From positions 1 through 64,000 of the forward strand of contig JAEWUO010000003.1 in NCBI GenBank assembly GCA_023459335.1: a stretch of 64,000 nt of DNA, in the 5' to 3' direction. The notes under the pieces were generated by a model. It searched no databases. It saw only the letters and a list, made by a program, of their open reading frames with translations, and was not told where the DNA came from. Positions 42,074-50,812 of the stretch are shown here, one piece after another. Each line of letters opens with the position of its first letter. Position 1 is the first letter of the stretch. The DNA is from Bacillota bacterium (lineage in GTDB: Bacteria > Bacillota > Clostridia > Christensenellales > CAG-138). A program made the translations under genes and the position numbers.

Positions 42074-43684
42074 TCAATTGCTATTTTTCGCGTTTTTCAG
42101 CGAAGCCGCGACAAACCCTTTGAAGAGCGGATGCGCGCGGTTCGGGCGGCTCTTGAACTCCGGATGGAACTGCACGCCGATAAAGAACGGGTGATCCTTC
42201 AGTTCGACGGTTTCCACGATCCGTTCGTCTGGCGAAACGCCGGAAAGCACGAGCCCCGCTTCGGAAAGTTTCTCGCGGTAGTCGTTATTGAACTCATAAC
42301 GGTGGCGATGGCGTTCGTGAATCAGCGGCTGGCGGTAGCAGCGCTCTAAAAGAGAACCCGGCTGCGTCTTGCACGGGTAGCTGCCGAGGCGCATGGTTCC
42401 TCCCTTGTTGATTGTCGCATACTGATCCGGCATGAAGTCGATCACCTTATGCGGGCTGTTCTCGTCGAATTCGCCGGAATTCGCGCCGAACAGTCCCGCG
42501 ACATTGCGTGCAAATTCAATCACCGCAATCTGCATGCCGAGGCACAACCCCAGATACGGAATTTTATGTTCCCGCGCATATTTCGCGGTCAGAATCATCC
42601 CTTCTACACCGCGCACGCCAAACCCACCGGGCAATACGATTCCGTCCAGTCCCGTGAGCTTTTCATCCACATTTTTACAGTCGAGCGCCTCCGAGTCGAT
42701 CCACTCAATCTCTACGACCGCGCTGTTTTCGTATCCCGCGTGACGGATCGCCTCCGCGACGGAGAGATACGCGTCGTGCAGCTTGACGTATTTTCCGACG
42801 AGCCCGATCTTCACGTGCTTCGTGCTGTTTCTCACGCGTTCGAGCATCTGATTCCACTCGGTCAAGTTCGGCTGCGGGAGGTCGAGCTGCAGTTCGCGGC
42901 AGACTACCTCCGAAAAATTGCTGCGCTCCAGCATGATCGGCGCTTCATAGAGCGTATCCACCGTCAGATTTTCGATGACGCAGTCCTGCTTGACGTTGCA
43001 GAACAGCGCGATCTTTCTCTTGATGCCTTCGTCCACCGGCCGGTCGACGCGCATGACGATGACGTTCGGCGTGATACCCAGCGACTGGAGTTCCTTGACG
43101 GAATGCTGCGTTGGTTTGGATTTGTGCTCGTCCGAGCCGGAAAGGTACGGCACCAGCGTAACGTGGATATAGAGGCAGTTGCTCGGCCCGACTTCGTGAC
43201 CCACCTGCCGGATCGCCTCCAGAAACGGCTGGCTCTCGATGTCGCCGATCGTGCCGCCGATCTCTGTGATGACCACATCCGCATGCGTCGCGTCCGCAAC
43301 GCTGTAGATAAACCGCTTGATTTCATTGGTCACGTGCGGGATGACCTGCACCGTTTCGCCAAGATACGTGCCCGCGCGTTCGTTGGTCAGGATGTTCCAG
43401 TAAACCTTTCCCTGCGTGAGGTTGGAAAACCGGTTCAAATCCTCGTCGATGAATCGTTCATAGTGTCCCAGATCAAGGTCGGTTTCCGCGCCGTCCTCGG
43501 TCACAAACACTTCTCCGTGCTGAAAGGGGCTCATCGTGCCGGGATCGACGTTGATATACGGGTCAAGCTTCTGCGCGGCAACCTTCAGCCCGCGCGCCTT
43601 GAGCAGACGTCCTAGCGACGCCGCAGTAATGCCCTTGCCCAACCCTGAAACAACGCCGCCCGTCACAAAAATATACTTCGCCAT
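42074..43684 (-). CDS. pyrG: CTP synthase
   Basis: 536-residue amidotransferase converting UTP to CTP. The synthetase domain (1-265) starts KYIFVTGGVVSGLGKGITAAS and has KLDPYINVDPGTMSPFQHGEVFVTEDG and TEIGGTIGDIESQPF. The GATase domain has LPGGFGVRGVEG, the nucleophile in LGLCLGMQ, and the C-terminal His-x-Glu in GVQFHPEF. Length is normal and all catalytic motifs are present. GGAGGAG precedes the ATG. Confidence 0.98.
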   Translation of the reverse strand: MAKYIFVTGGVVSGLGKGITAASLGRLLKARGLKVAAQKLDPYINVDPGTMSPFQHGEVFVTEDGAETDLDLGHYERFIDEDLNRFSNLTQGKVYWNILTNERAGTYLGETVQVIPHVTNEIKRFIYSVADATHADVVITEIGGTIGDIESQPFLEAIRQVGHEVGPSNCLYIHVTLVPYLSGSDEHKSKPTQHSVKELQSLGITPNVIVMRVDRPVDEGIKRKIALFCNVKQDCVIENLTVDTLYEAPIMLERSNFSEVVCRELQLDLPQPNLTEWNQMLERVRNSTKHVKIGLVGKYVKLHDAYLSVAEAIRHAGYENSAVVEIEWIDSEALDCKNVDEKLTGLDGIVLPGGFGVRGVEGMILTAKYAREHKIPYLGLCLGMQIAVIEFARNVAGLFGANSGEFDENSPHKVIDFMPDQYATINKGGTMRLGSYPCKTQPGSLLERCYRQPLIHERHRHRYEFNNDYREKLSEAGLVLSGVSPDERIVETVELKDHPFFIGVQFHPEFKSRPNRAHPLFKGFVAASLKNAKNSN

Positions 43685-43803
43685 ACAATCTCCTCCGTGT
43701 CCCTTCCGTTTCTTTCGTTCCTGTTCAATCGCTGAAAAACCCGCGCGCGGGTAAATATGACAATCAAGCCCGTCTGGTTTTCGTCATTTACTTCAAAACA
43801 AAA

Positions 43804-43832
43804 TCAACGCCCCTTTTTGAAAGGGGCGTTAA
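43804..43832 (-). terminator. Terminator after glmS
   Basis: Minus-strand AACGCCCC / GGGGCGTT hairpin followed by GATTTTG. Confidence 0.6.
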
Positions 43833-43841
43833 TAAGGGTGG

Positions 43842-45671
43842 CTATTCCACCGTCACGCTTTTTGCAAGATTCCGCGGCTGATCCACCGGACATCCTTTCT
43901 GCACCGCGAGGTAATACGCCAGCAGCTGCATCGGGATGATCGCGCAGAGCGGAGCTAATGTGCTGTCCATCTGTTCGATCTGCCATTGCTCGTGGGAGTG
44001 GCCTTTCGCCCCTTCCCAATATCCGTTTGTGACGGCGAGCACATGCGCGCCGCGGACGCGGACCTCCTCCATATTGCTGGCGACCTTTGCCTGCAACTCC
44101 GGCTGCGTCGCAAGAGCGACCACCAGAGAGCCTTCTTCGATGAGGGCGATGGTGCCGTGCTTTAGTTCGCCGGCGGCGTACGCTTCCGAATGGATATAAG
44201 AAATTTCCTTGAGTTTTAAAGCCGCTTCCATCGCCAGCGCGTAATCCATGCCGCGGCCGATGAAGAACACATGTTTCACCGCGAACGAGCGGCTTGAAAA
44301 ATACTGGATCTGTTCTTTGTTGTCCAGCACCTTCTGCATCGCGGCGGGAATCCGGCTCATTTCCCGCAGCCGGTTTGAAACTTCCTCGTGCGTCATGGCC
44401 CCGCGTTTTTCGGCGAGGTCCAGCGCGCACAGATACAGCACAATGATCTGCGTCAGATAGGATTTGGTAGCCGCGACGGCGATTTCCGGCCCGGCGTAGG
44501 TGTAGAGCACGTGCCCCGCTTCGCGGGAAATCGTGCTGCCGGTCACGTTGCACACCGCCATGGTGTCGCATCCGAGTTCTTTCGCGCGGCGCAGCGCGGC
44601 GATCGTATCCGCCGTTTCGCCGGACTGGCTGACGACCAGAAACGGTTCGCCTTTTTCAATCAATGAATCGCCGTAGCGGTATTCGCTCGCGATATCGACG
44701 TCCACGCGCAGCTTCGCCATGTGTTCGATAAATTTCTTGCCGAGCATCCCCGCGTGGTACGCCGTTCCGCAGCTGACGATGGTGATGCGCTTCAGGTTTT
44801 TTGCGCGAGCCGCGTCCCAGGGGAAACGGTCTGATTTGAGGGAAAAATCCTTGGAGGAAACATACTGATCGAACGTCTTTTTAAACGCGTCCGGCTCCTC
44901 GCAGATCTCCTTCATCATAAAGTGTTCGTAGTTGCCCTTTTTTGCGGACTCGACATCCCAGTCGACATGCATCGGCGTCTTTGTGATCTCCGCGCCGAAC
45001 TCGTCGTAAAACCGCATGCCTTCTTTTTTGAGCACCGCTATCTGCCGGTCCTGAACGAAGCAGACGTCCCGCGTATACTCCAAAATCGCGGGGATATCGG
45101 AGGCGACGACGCTCTCTCCCTTCCCATGCCCGACCACCATCGGGCTGTCCTTGCAGGTGCAGTAAATCGTCTCCGGATCGTCCGCAAAGAGGATCGCAAG
45201 CGCAAACGAGCCTTCCAGCATACCCGCCGCTTTGACCAGCGTCGCGAGCGGGTCGCCGCCGTAAAGATGTCCCAAAAGCTGCGCGACGACTTCCGTATCC
45301 GTCGCGGAGACGAACACGCAGCCGTTCTTTTCCAGCATTTCTTTGATGTGCAGATAGTTTTCGATGATACCGTTATGTACGATGGCGATTGTTTTTTTTG
45401 TGTCCGTGTGCGGGTGCGCGTTGATGTCGGAAGGTTCGCCGTGCGTCGCCCAGCGCGTATGCCCGATGCCGCAGGTTCCGCTGACGGGAGACGATTTGAG
45501 CAATTCCTGCAGGTTTTCAATCTTTCCTTTCGCTTTGCGCAGAGACAGGCCGGAGCCTTCCCAGACCGCGACGCCGGCGGAGTCATATCCGCGGTAAGCC
45601 AGCGCGGACAGTCCGTTCATGAGGACCGGAACACAGTTTTTATCGCCTGTATATCCAACGATACCACACAT
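43842..45671 (-). CDS. glmS: Glutamine--fructose-6-phosphate aminotransferase (isomerizing)
   Basis: 609-residue first enzyme of UDP-GlcNAc synthesis. The N-terminal class II glutaminase begins with Cys2 (MCGIVGYTG) and has GHTRWATHGEP; the two SIS sugar-binding domains have CGTAYHAGM, SQSGETADT and GRGMDYALAMEAALKLKEI; it ends DQPRNLAKSVTVE, the usual C-terminus. The start is fixed by Cys2 and by GGGAGGG upstream; the open frame extends 48 codons further but is not coding. Confidence 0.98.
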   Translation of the reverse strand: MCGIVGYTGDKNCVPVLMNGLSALAYRGYDSAGVAVWEGSGLSLRKAKGKIENLQELLKSSPVSGTCGIGHTRWATHGEPSDINAHPHTDTKKTIAIVHNGIIENYLHIKEMLEKNGCVFVSATDTEVVAQLLGHLYGGDPLATLVKAAGMLEGSFALAILFADDPETIYCTCKDSPMVVGHGKGESVVASDIPAILEYTRDVCFVQDRQIAVLKKEGMRFYDEFGAEITKTPMHVDWDVESAKKGNYEHFMMKEICEEPDAFKKTFDQYVSSKDFSLKSDRFPWDAARAKNLKRITIVSCGTAYHAGMLGKKFIEHMAKLRVDVDIASEYRYGDSLIEKGEPFLVVSQSGETADTIAALRRAKELGCDTMAVCNVTGSTISREAGHVLYTYAGPEIAVAATKSYLTQIIVLYLCALDLAEKRGAMTHEEVSNRLREMSRIPAAMQKVLDNKEQIQYFSSRSFAVKHVFFIGRGMDYALAMEAALKLKEISYIHSEAYAAGELKHGTIALIEEGSLVVALATQPELQAKVASNMEEVRVRGAHVLAVTNGYWEGAKGHSHEQWQIEQMDSTLAPLCAIIPMQLLAYYLAVQKGCPVDQPRNLAKSVTVE

Positions 45672-45704
45672 ATTGAGAAAATCCCTCCCTTGCCAAAAAT
45701 GAAG

Positions 45705-45746
45705 CGTCCGATAATAAGCCGCCAACCGCCCACCCATTATCGGACG
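45705..45746 (-). promoter_or_regulatory. Long hairpin with G-rich loop in the glmS leader
   Basis: Perfect 11-bp stem (CGTCCGATAAT pairing with ATTATCGGACG) closing a 20-base loop. In the mRNA the loop reads GGGTGGGCGGTTGGCGGCTT. It starts about 9 bases past the predicted transcript start and lies 34 bases from the start codon. It is not the glmS ribozyme. Confidence 0.75.
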
Positions 45747-45761
45747 TAAAATCCTTTCGGT

Positions 45762-45791
45762 ATTATACAAAACCCCTCGTCCCCGCGTCAA
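45762..45791 (-). promoter_or_regulatory. Promoter of glmS
   Basis: Minus-strand TTGACG, 18 bp, TATAAT. Confidence 0.75.
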
Positions 45792-45799
45792 GCAAATTT

Positions 45800-45840
45800 T
45801 CAGCGGGGCGGACACAATCGCTTGCGCCGCCCCGTTTTGT
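45800..45840. terminator. Hairpin between trpB and glmS
   Basis: CGGGGCGG / CCGCCCCG stem with a 15-base loop. The T-tract is better on the plus strand (TTTTGT) than on the minus strand where trpB would need it, so its role is uncertain. Confidence 0.4.
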
Positions 45841-45910
45841 CAGGTACATAATATGGAACTGTTCATCTTTTGTTTCTTTCGTCTCTCATGATGCGGCAGC
45901 CGGAGTTTTC

Positions 45911-47146
45911 TTACTTTCCTGCGAAGAACCTCTCGCCGCAGCCGTATCGCTCGTAGACATAGTCGATATCCTTGTCGCCCCTGCCGGAGAGGTTAACGAG
46001 GATGGAGCCTTTGTTATTTTCGCGCGCGAACCGCATGGCATACGCCAGCGCGTGGGAGCTCTCGATCGCGGGGATGATCCCCTCGTAACGGCTCAGGAAG
46101 AAGAACGCCTCCATGGCTTCTTCGTCCGTCACACTCGTGTACTTCACGCGGCCTACGTCGTGCAGGAACGCGTGTTCCGGCCCGACAGAGGGGTAGTCGA
46201 GCCCGCTCGCGATGCTGTAAACGGGCAGCGGTTCACCTTTTTCATCCTGCAGCAGCAGGCTCTCAAAACCGTGCAGCACGCCTTTTTTGCCGAATGTGAT
46301 GGAAGCCGCGTTATCGCCGATGCTGGAGCCGCGTCCCATCGGTTCCACGCCGACGATTTCAACCGGTTCCTCATAGAACGTGGTGAACAGTCCCGCCGCG
46401 TTGGAACCGCCGCCTACGCACGCGCAGACTACGTCCGGCAGAAGTCCCGTCATATCGACGAACTGTTCCTTTGCCTCGATGCCAACCACCATCTGGAAGT
46501 CCCGCACCATCTTGGGAAAGGGGTGCGGGCCGACTACGGAACCGATACAGTAGATCGCGTCCTCATATTCGTTCAGATATGCCGTGAACGCCGCGTCGAC
46601 CGCCTCTTTCAGCGTCTTGAGCCCGTGCGATGCGGGGATGACGCGCGCGCCCAAGAGCTTCATACGGGTCACGTTGGGCGCCTGCTTTGCGATGTCCACG
46701 TCCCCCATGTAGATATCGCACTCAAGGCCGAAGTACGCCGCCGCGGTCGCGAGCGCAACGCCGTGCTGGCCCGCGCCGGTTTCCGCGATCAGTTTTTTCT
46801 TGCCGAGGAATTTGGCGAGCAAGCCTTCACCCATGCAGTGGTTCAGCTTGTGCGCGCCGGTATGGTTGAGGTCCTCGCGCTTTAAGTAAATCTGTGTTTT
46901 ACCGAGCAGGCGGGATAACCGTTCCGCGTGGTAAACCGGCGTTGGGCGTCCCTGAAACTCCTTGCGGATGCGCCTTAGCTCACTGATGAACTGTGCGCTG
47001 TGGCAGATGGTTTCGTACGCGTCGTCGATTTCCTTGAACACGGGCACGAGCTGCGGCGGTAAAAAAGCGCCGCCGTATTCGCCGAAGCGGCCGTTTTCGT
47101 CTGGGTAGAGCTTGACATAGTTGGTGAAGTCTTTGTAGGTCATCAT
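45911..47146 (-). CDS. trpB: Tryptophan synthase beta subunit
   Basis: 411-residue PLP enzyme that joins indole and serine. FGEYGGAFLP (21-30), the PLP lysine Lys100 in NHTGAHKLNH, ETGAGQHGVA, GGGSNAAG (phosphate site) and the C-terminal NLSGRGDKD are all present, as in the TrpB1 type. No trpA or other trp gene lies nearby, so it is an orphan here, and may salvage indole. A Trp T-box controls it. Start: ATG 47144-47146 (or the adjacent ATG) with AAGGA 8 bases upstream; an ATG at 47182 is also possible. Confidence 0.94.
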   Translation of the reverse strand: MMTYKDFTNYVKLYPDENGRFGEYGGAFLPPQLVPVFKEIDDAYETICHSAQFISELRRIRKEFQGRPTPVYHAERLSRLLGKTQIYLKREDLNHTGAHKLNHCMGEGLLAKFLGKKKLIAETGAGQHGVALATAAAYFGLECDIYMGDVDIAKQAPNVTRMKLLGARVIPASHGLKTLKEAVDAAFTAYLNEYEDAIYCIGSVVGPHPFPKMVRDFQMVVGIEAKEQFVDMTGLLPDVVCACVGGGSNAAGLFTTFYEEPVEIVGVEPMGRGSSIGDNAASITFGKKGVLHGFESLLLQDEKGEPLPVYSIASGLDYPSVGPEHAFLHDVGRVKYTSVTDEEAMEAFFFLSRYEGIIPAIESSHALAYAMRFARENNKGSILVNLSGRGDKDIDYVYERYGCGERFFAGK

Positions 47147-47228
47147 GGTATTTTTCCTTCGCCCGCCGTTGGCCGCGGACATTAATCCTTTCTTATTGTT
47201 TCATTTTTAATTTTGTGGCAAATAAAAA

Positions 47229-47485
47229 CGCCCTCGCTTCGGCGTTATGCCGAAACAAGGACGATGCTCTCGCGGTGCCACCTTGTTTCCCGATTGCTCG
47301 GGCTCTTTGCGGAAATGCCAACACATTCCCCGCGATATAACGGTCACGACCCGTCGCAGGATACTTTTATGCTTCCCCTGCGCGCTCTGCGGTCCATTTG
47401 AACGATCGTCTCCTGCGGGGCTTCCACCCATGTCCCGCTCTCTGCAAGGTCGTATTCGTCCGTTATCTCCGCTTCACAGCTTATG
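47229..47485 (-). ncRNA. Tryptophan T-box riboswitch leader of trpB
   Basis: The conserved T-box AGGTGGCACCGCG lies at 47271-47283. Stem I carries the AGAGAG...GGTGGAAGC pattern (about 47413-47445), and a specifier TGG followed by A and CC lies at about 47395-47399, matching tRNA-Trp. Antiterminator arms ACAAGG/CCTTGT surround the T-box. The competing terminator (about 47229-47263) is a 15-bp stem ending in five T. Uncharged tRNA-Trp would thus allow transcription of trpB. Confidence 0.9.
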
Positions 47486-47491
47486 GGCGGA

Positions 47492-47520
47492 ATTATATAC
47501 GATCCTTTTCCGTCCGTCAA
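47492..47520 (-). promoter_or_regulatory. Promoter of the T-box/trpB transcript
   Basis: Minus-strand TTGACG, 17 bp, TATAAT, about 7 bases before the T-box leader. Confidence 0.85.
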
Positions 47521-47629
47521 GGATTAATTTTCTTAATTTTACTTTGAAATTCTTATTTATGGCGTTTCTGAAACTTTTCACATCTGGTTTCGCCATATTG
47601 AACGAATTTGTGAAATACGCGGAAGGAGA

Positions 47630-47658
47630 TTGAATTGAAGTGTGTTATATGCGATAAT
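47630..47658 (+). promoter_or_regulatory. Promoter of the lipoprotein gene
   Basis: TTGAAT, 17 bp, GATAAT. An AAGTGT...ACACTT inverted repeat (about 47638-47664) overlaps the spacer and -10. Confidence 0.5.
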
Positions 47659-47739
47659 ACACTTGTTGTCATAGAATCTTTTCCTCGCAATCCCGCTCCG
47701 CACTCTCCTGTGCAGGAAGTAAAACGAAAGGGACAGCGC

Positions 47740-48147
47740 ATGAAAAAAACACTCCTGCTCCTATGGATTGCCGCTGTTTGCGTGTTGTTCCTTGGCTGCA
47801 AAAAAAAGCCTGATGTCTCGTTTGTCGATACGCTCCCCTGCGACCAGGCGAACGGGTATACGTGGGTCGCGCGCGGCGGCAGCGGAGATACAGGCAAGGT
47901 AATCATCGACCAGATCTACCGGGACGACGATACCTACGAGCTGCTCGGCGTGAGCGGCGTACTGGAAAACGACTTCGCGGGCGTAATTCCCGGCGTCGCG
48001 ACGATGCGCCTGTATTATGTTCACGCGGAAGACTGGGACGGTCTCAACAGCAGCGCGGACGGCACGGCTTACTATGAATTTCTGGTCTACGACGATCTGA
48101 CCATCAGCCTTTTATATTCCGAAGTTGAACTGCCGGATAACTTCTAG
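47740..48147 (+). CDS. Small putative lipoprotein, possibly chagasin-like
   Basis: 135 residues. A signal peptide MKKTLLLLWIAAVCVLFLGC ends in a lipobox with Cys20, so it should be anchored to the outer face of the membrane. The mature domain has QANGYTWVARGG, GVSGVLENDF and MRLYYVHAEDWD, which weakly resemble the three binding loops (NPTTGY, GxGG, RPW/F) of I42 cysteine-protease inhibitors; this is a guess. The frame is open 35 codons upstream, but AAAGGGA before the ATG at 47740 and the signal peptide decide the start. Confidence 0.7.
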   Translation: MKKTLLLLWIAAVCVLFLGCKKKPDVSFVDTLPCDQANGYTWVARGGSGDTGKVIIDQIYRDDDTYELLGVSGVLENDFAGVIPGVATMRLYYVHAEDWDGLNSSADGTAYYEFLVYDDLTISLLYSEVELPDNF

Positions 48148-48159
48148 CCAAGATCACGC

Positions 48160-48193
48160 AACGCGGCGCCCCGAGAAGGGCGCCGCGTTTTAC
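48160..48193. terminator. Bidirectional terminator, lipoprotein / clpB
   Basis: CGCGGCGCCC-CGAGAA-GGGCGCCGCG hairpin followed by TTTTACTT on the plus strand. Confidence 0.8.
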
Positions 48194-48203
48194 TTGTATC
48201 TGT

Positions 48204-50798
48204 TCAGCGGACGAACAGTCCGTCTTGATTTTTATCGATTACGAGCGTGGCTCCCGCCGCGACGTCGCCCGCGACGATCTTGCGCGCGAGCAGTGTTTCC
48301 ACCTTGCTCTGGATATACCGTTTGAGCGGGCGCGCGCCGTAGAGCGGATCGCTGCCGGTTTCCACGATATATTCCTTCGCGGCGTCCGTCACGTTTACCT
48401 TCAGCTGCTGGCTGTTAAGGCGTTTGCCAAGGTCGTTGATCAGAAGGTCGACAATCTCCTTCAGATCCGCCTTTGTCAGCGGGCGGTAGAATACGATCTC
48501 GTCGAGGCGGTTGAGGAATTCCGGCCGGAACGACTGCTTGAGCATTCCCAGAACGATATTTCTCGCCTCGTCCGAGATGCACCCTTCCCGATCGATCCCC
48601 TCCAGAATCACGTCGGAACCAAGGTTGCTGGTGAGTATGATGATGGCGTTTTTAAAGTCCACCGTCCTGCCCTGCCCGTCCGTGATCCGTCCGTCGTCGA
48701 GTACCTGCAGCAGCACGTTCAGCACGTCCGGATGCGCCTTTTCCACCTCGTCGAAGAGGATGACGGCGTACGGTTTCCTGCGTACGGCTTCGGTGAGCTG
48801 ACCGCCTTCGTCGTAACCGACGTACCCCGGAGGCGCGCCGATGAGGCGGCTGACGCTGTATTTCTCCATGTACTCGGACATGTCGATGCGCACCATGCTC
48901 TTCTCGTCGTCGAAGAGCGCCTGCGCGAGCGCTTTGGCCAGCTCCGTCTTTCCTACGCCGGTCGGTCCGAGGAACAGGAATGAACCGATCGGGCGGTTCG
49001 GGTCCTGAATGCCCGCGCGGGAACGCAGGATCGCGTCGCTGACGCGTTCCACCGCCTCGTCCTGCCCGATGACCCGCTCATGCAGAATCTCCGGCAGGCG
49101 GAGCAGCTTCTCGCGCTCTCCCTCCATCAGCCGCGAAACGGGGATGCCCGTCCAGCGCGCGACGATGCGGGCGATCTCCTCCTCCGTCACGCGGTCGTGC
49201 AGATACGTTGCCTCGTGCGCATCACTCTCGGCGAGTTTTTCTTCGCGCTCGAGCTGTTCGGTCAGCTGCGGTAGTTTGCCGTATTTCAGTTCTGCGGCTT
49301 TGTTCAGGTCGTATGCGCTCTCCGCTTTTGCAATCTCCGCGTTCGTGCGCTCGATTTCCTCGCGCAGCTGCTGTACCTTGCCAATGGCGGACTTTTCGTT
49401 CTCCCATTTCGCCTTCATCTCGTTGAAGCTTGCACGCAGTTCTGCCAGCTCACGCTGGATGTCGTCCAGATGCTCTTTCGAGAGCTTGTCCGTCTCTTTT
49501 TTCAGCGCGGCCTCTTCGATCTCCAGTTGCATGATTTTACGGCTCGCGCCGTCGAGTTCGGTCGGCATGCTGTCGAGCTCGGTCTTGATCAGCGCGCAGG
49601 CCTCGTCCACGAGGTCGATCGCCTTATCCGGCAGGAACCGGTCGGAGATGTAGCGGTGGCTGAGCGTCGCCGCCGCAATGAGCGCCGCGTCCTGAATCTT
49701 GACTCCGTGGAACACCTCGTAGCGCTCCTTTAAGCCGCGCAAAATCGAGATCGTGTCCTCCACGGTCGGCTCCTCGACCAGAACCGGCTGGAACCTGCGC
49801 TCCAAAGCCGCGTCCTTTTCGATGTACTGTCGGTACTCATCCAGCGTCGTGGCGCCGATGCAGTGCAGTTCGCCGCGCGCGAGCATCGGTTTTAAGAGGT
49901 TGCCCGCGTCCATCGCGCCCTCGGTCTTGCCCGCGCCGACGATGTTGTGCAGCTCGTCGATAAAGAGAATGATCCGCCCGTCGCTCTCCTTGACTTCGTT
50001 CAGCACGGCTTTGAGGCGCTCTTCGAATTCGCCGCGAAACTTCGCGCCCGCAACCAGCGCGCCCATATCGAGCGCGAACACCTTTCGGTCCTTCAGGTTA
50101 TCCGGCACGTCCCCGCGCACAATGCGCAGCGCGAGCCCCTCCGCGATGGCGGTTTTGCCAACGCCCGGTTCGCCGATGAGCACGGGATTGTTCTTCGTCT
50201 TACGGGAGAGAATGCGGATCACGCTGCGAATCTCGTCGTCCCGCCCGATGACCGGGTCGAGCTTCTGATTGCGCGCGAGTTCCACAAGATCCTGCCCGTA
50301 TTTATTCATCACATCATATGTCCCCTCAGGGTTGTCGCTCGTCACGGGCTTGCTCCCGCGCACGGTCTTCAGCTGTTCCAGAAACGTTTTTTCATTGATT
50401 CCGTATTTGGCAAACAGCTTTTTTACAACCTCGTTCGCCTTTTTCAAAAGGCCGAGAAACAAATGCTCCACGGATACGTACTGGTCGCCCATATCCTTGG
50501 CGCGCTTTTCCGCTTCGTTCAATGCGGCGTTGAGATCCTGTGAAAGATAGATCTGATCCGAACCGGAGCCCGCGCTGTAGGTCGGCAGAGCGGCGACTTC
50601 CCGCTCCGCGTCCGCACGGAAGCGGTTTAAATCCACGCCGGTCGCGGAGAGGATGCTGCCGATCAGCCCGTCCGGCTGGGCGACCAGCGCGTAAAGAAGG
50701 TGCGCCTGAGCGACCTCCGTGTTCCCCCGTTCTCCGGCAGTTTGCTGCGCGGCCTGAACCGCCTCTATACTTTTTTGCGTTAACGTATTGACGTTCAT
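48204..50798 (-). CDS. clpB: ATP-dependent disaggregase ClpB
   Basis: 864-residue AAA+ chaperone that resolubilises aggregates with DnaK. The N domain (1-145) is followed by NBD1 with GEPGVGKTA (Walker A, about 205), the coiled-coil M-domain (about 410-525, rich in Glu/Lys/Leu heptads) that marks ClpB rather than ClpA/ClpC, and NBD2 with GPTGVGKTE (about 605) and ILFDEVEKAH. The C-terminal D2 small domain is complete. The gene sits 14 bases behind a ribbon-helix-helix gene on the same transcript. Confidence 0.97.
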   Translation of the reverse strand: MNVNTLTQKSIEAVQAAQQTAGERGNTEVAQAHLLYALVAQPDGLIGSILSATGVDLNRFRADAEREVAALPTYSAGSGSDQIYLSQDLNAALNEAEKRAKDMGDQYVSVEHLFLGLLKKANEVVKKLFAKYGINEKTFLEQLKTVRGSKPVTSDNPEGTYDVMNKYGQDLVELARNQKLDPVIGRDDEIRSVIRILSRKTKNNPVLIGEPGVGKTAIAEGLALRIVRGDVPDNLKDRKVFALDMGALVAGAKFRGEFEERLKAVLNEVKESDGRIILFIDELHNIVGAGKTEGAMDAGNLLKPMLARGELHCIGATTLDEYRQYIEKDAALERRFQPVLVEEPTVEDTISILRGLKERYEVFHGVKIQDAALIAAATLSHRYISDRFLPDKAIDLVDEACALIKTELDSMPTELDGASRKIMQLEIEEAALKKETDKLSKEHLDDIQRELAELRASFNEMKAKWENEKSAIGKVQQLREEIERTNAEIAKAESAYDLNKAAELKYGKLPQLTEQLEREEKLAESDAHEATYLHDRVTEEEIARIVARWTGIPVSRLMEGEREKLLRLPEILHERVIGQDEAVERVSDAILRSRAGIQDPNRPIGSFLFLGPTGVGKTELAKALAQALFDDEKSMVRIDMSEYMEKYSVSRLIGAPPGYVGYDEGGQLTEAVRRKPYAVILFDEVEKAHPDVLNVLLQVLDDGRITDGQGRTVDFKNAIIILTSNLGSDVILEGIDREGCISDEARNIVLGMLKQSFRPEFLNRLDEIVFYRPLTKADLKEIVDLLINDLGKRLNSQQLKVNVTDAAKEYIVETGSDPLYGARPLKRYIQSKVETLLARKIVAGDVAAGATLVIDKNQDGLFVR

Positions 50799-50812
50799 GT
50801 TTCTTACCCCCT

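Noticed and set aside
45672..45800. glmS ribozyme upstream of glmS
   Set aside because: The leader is too short and lacks the conserved ribozyme core; only one simple hairpin is present.
47635..47739. TTG start with a good ribosome binding site 35 codons upstream of the lipoprotein
   Set aside because: It would bury the signal peptide and lipobox, and a promoter overlaps it.
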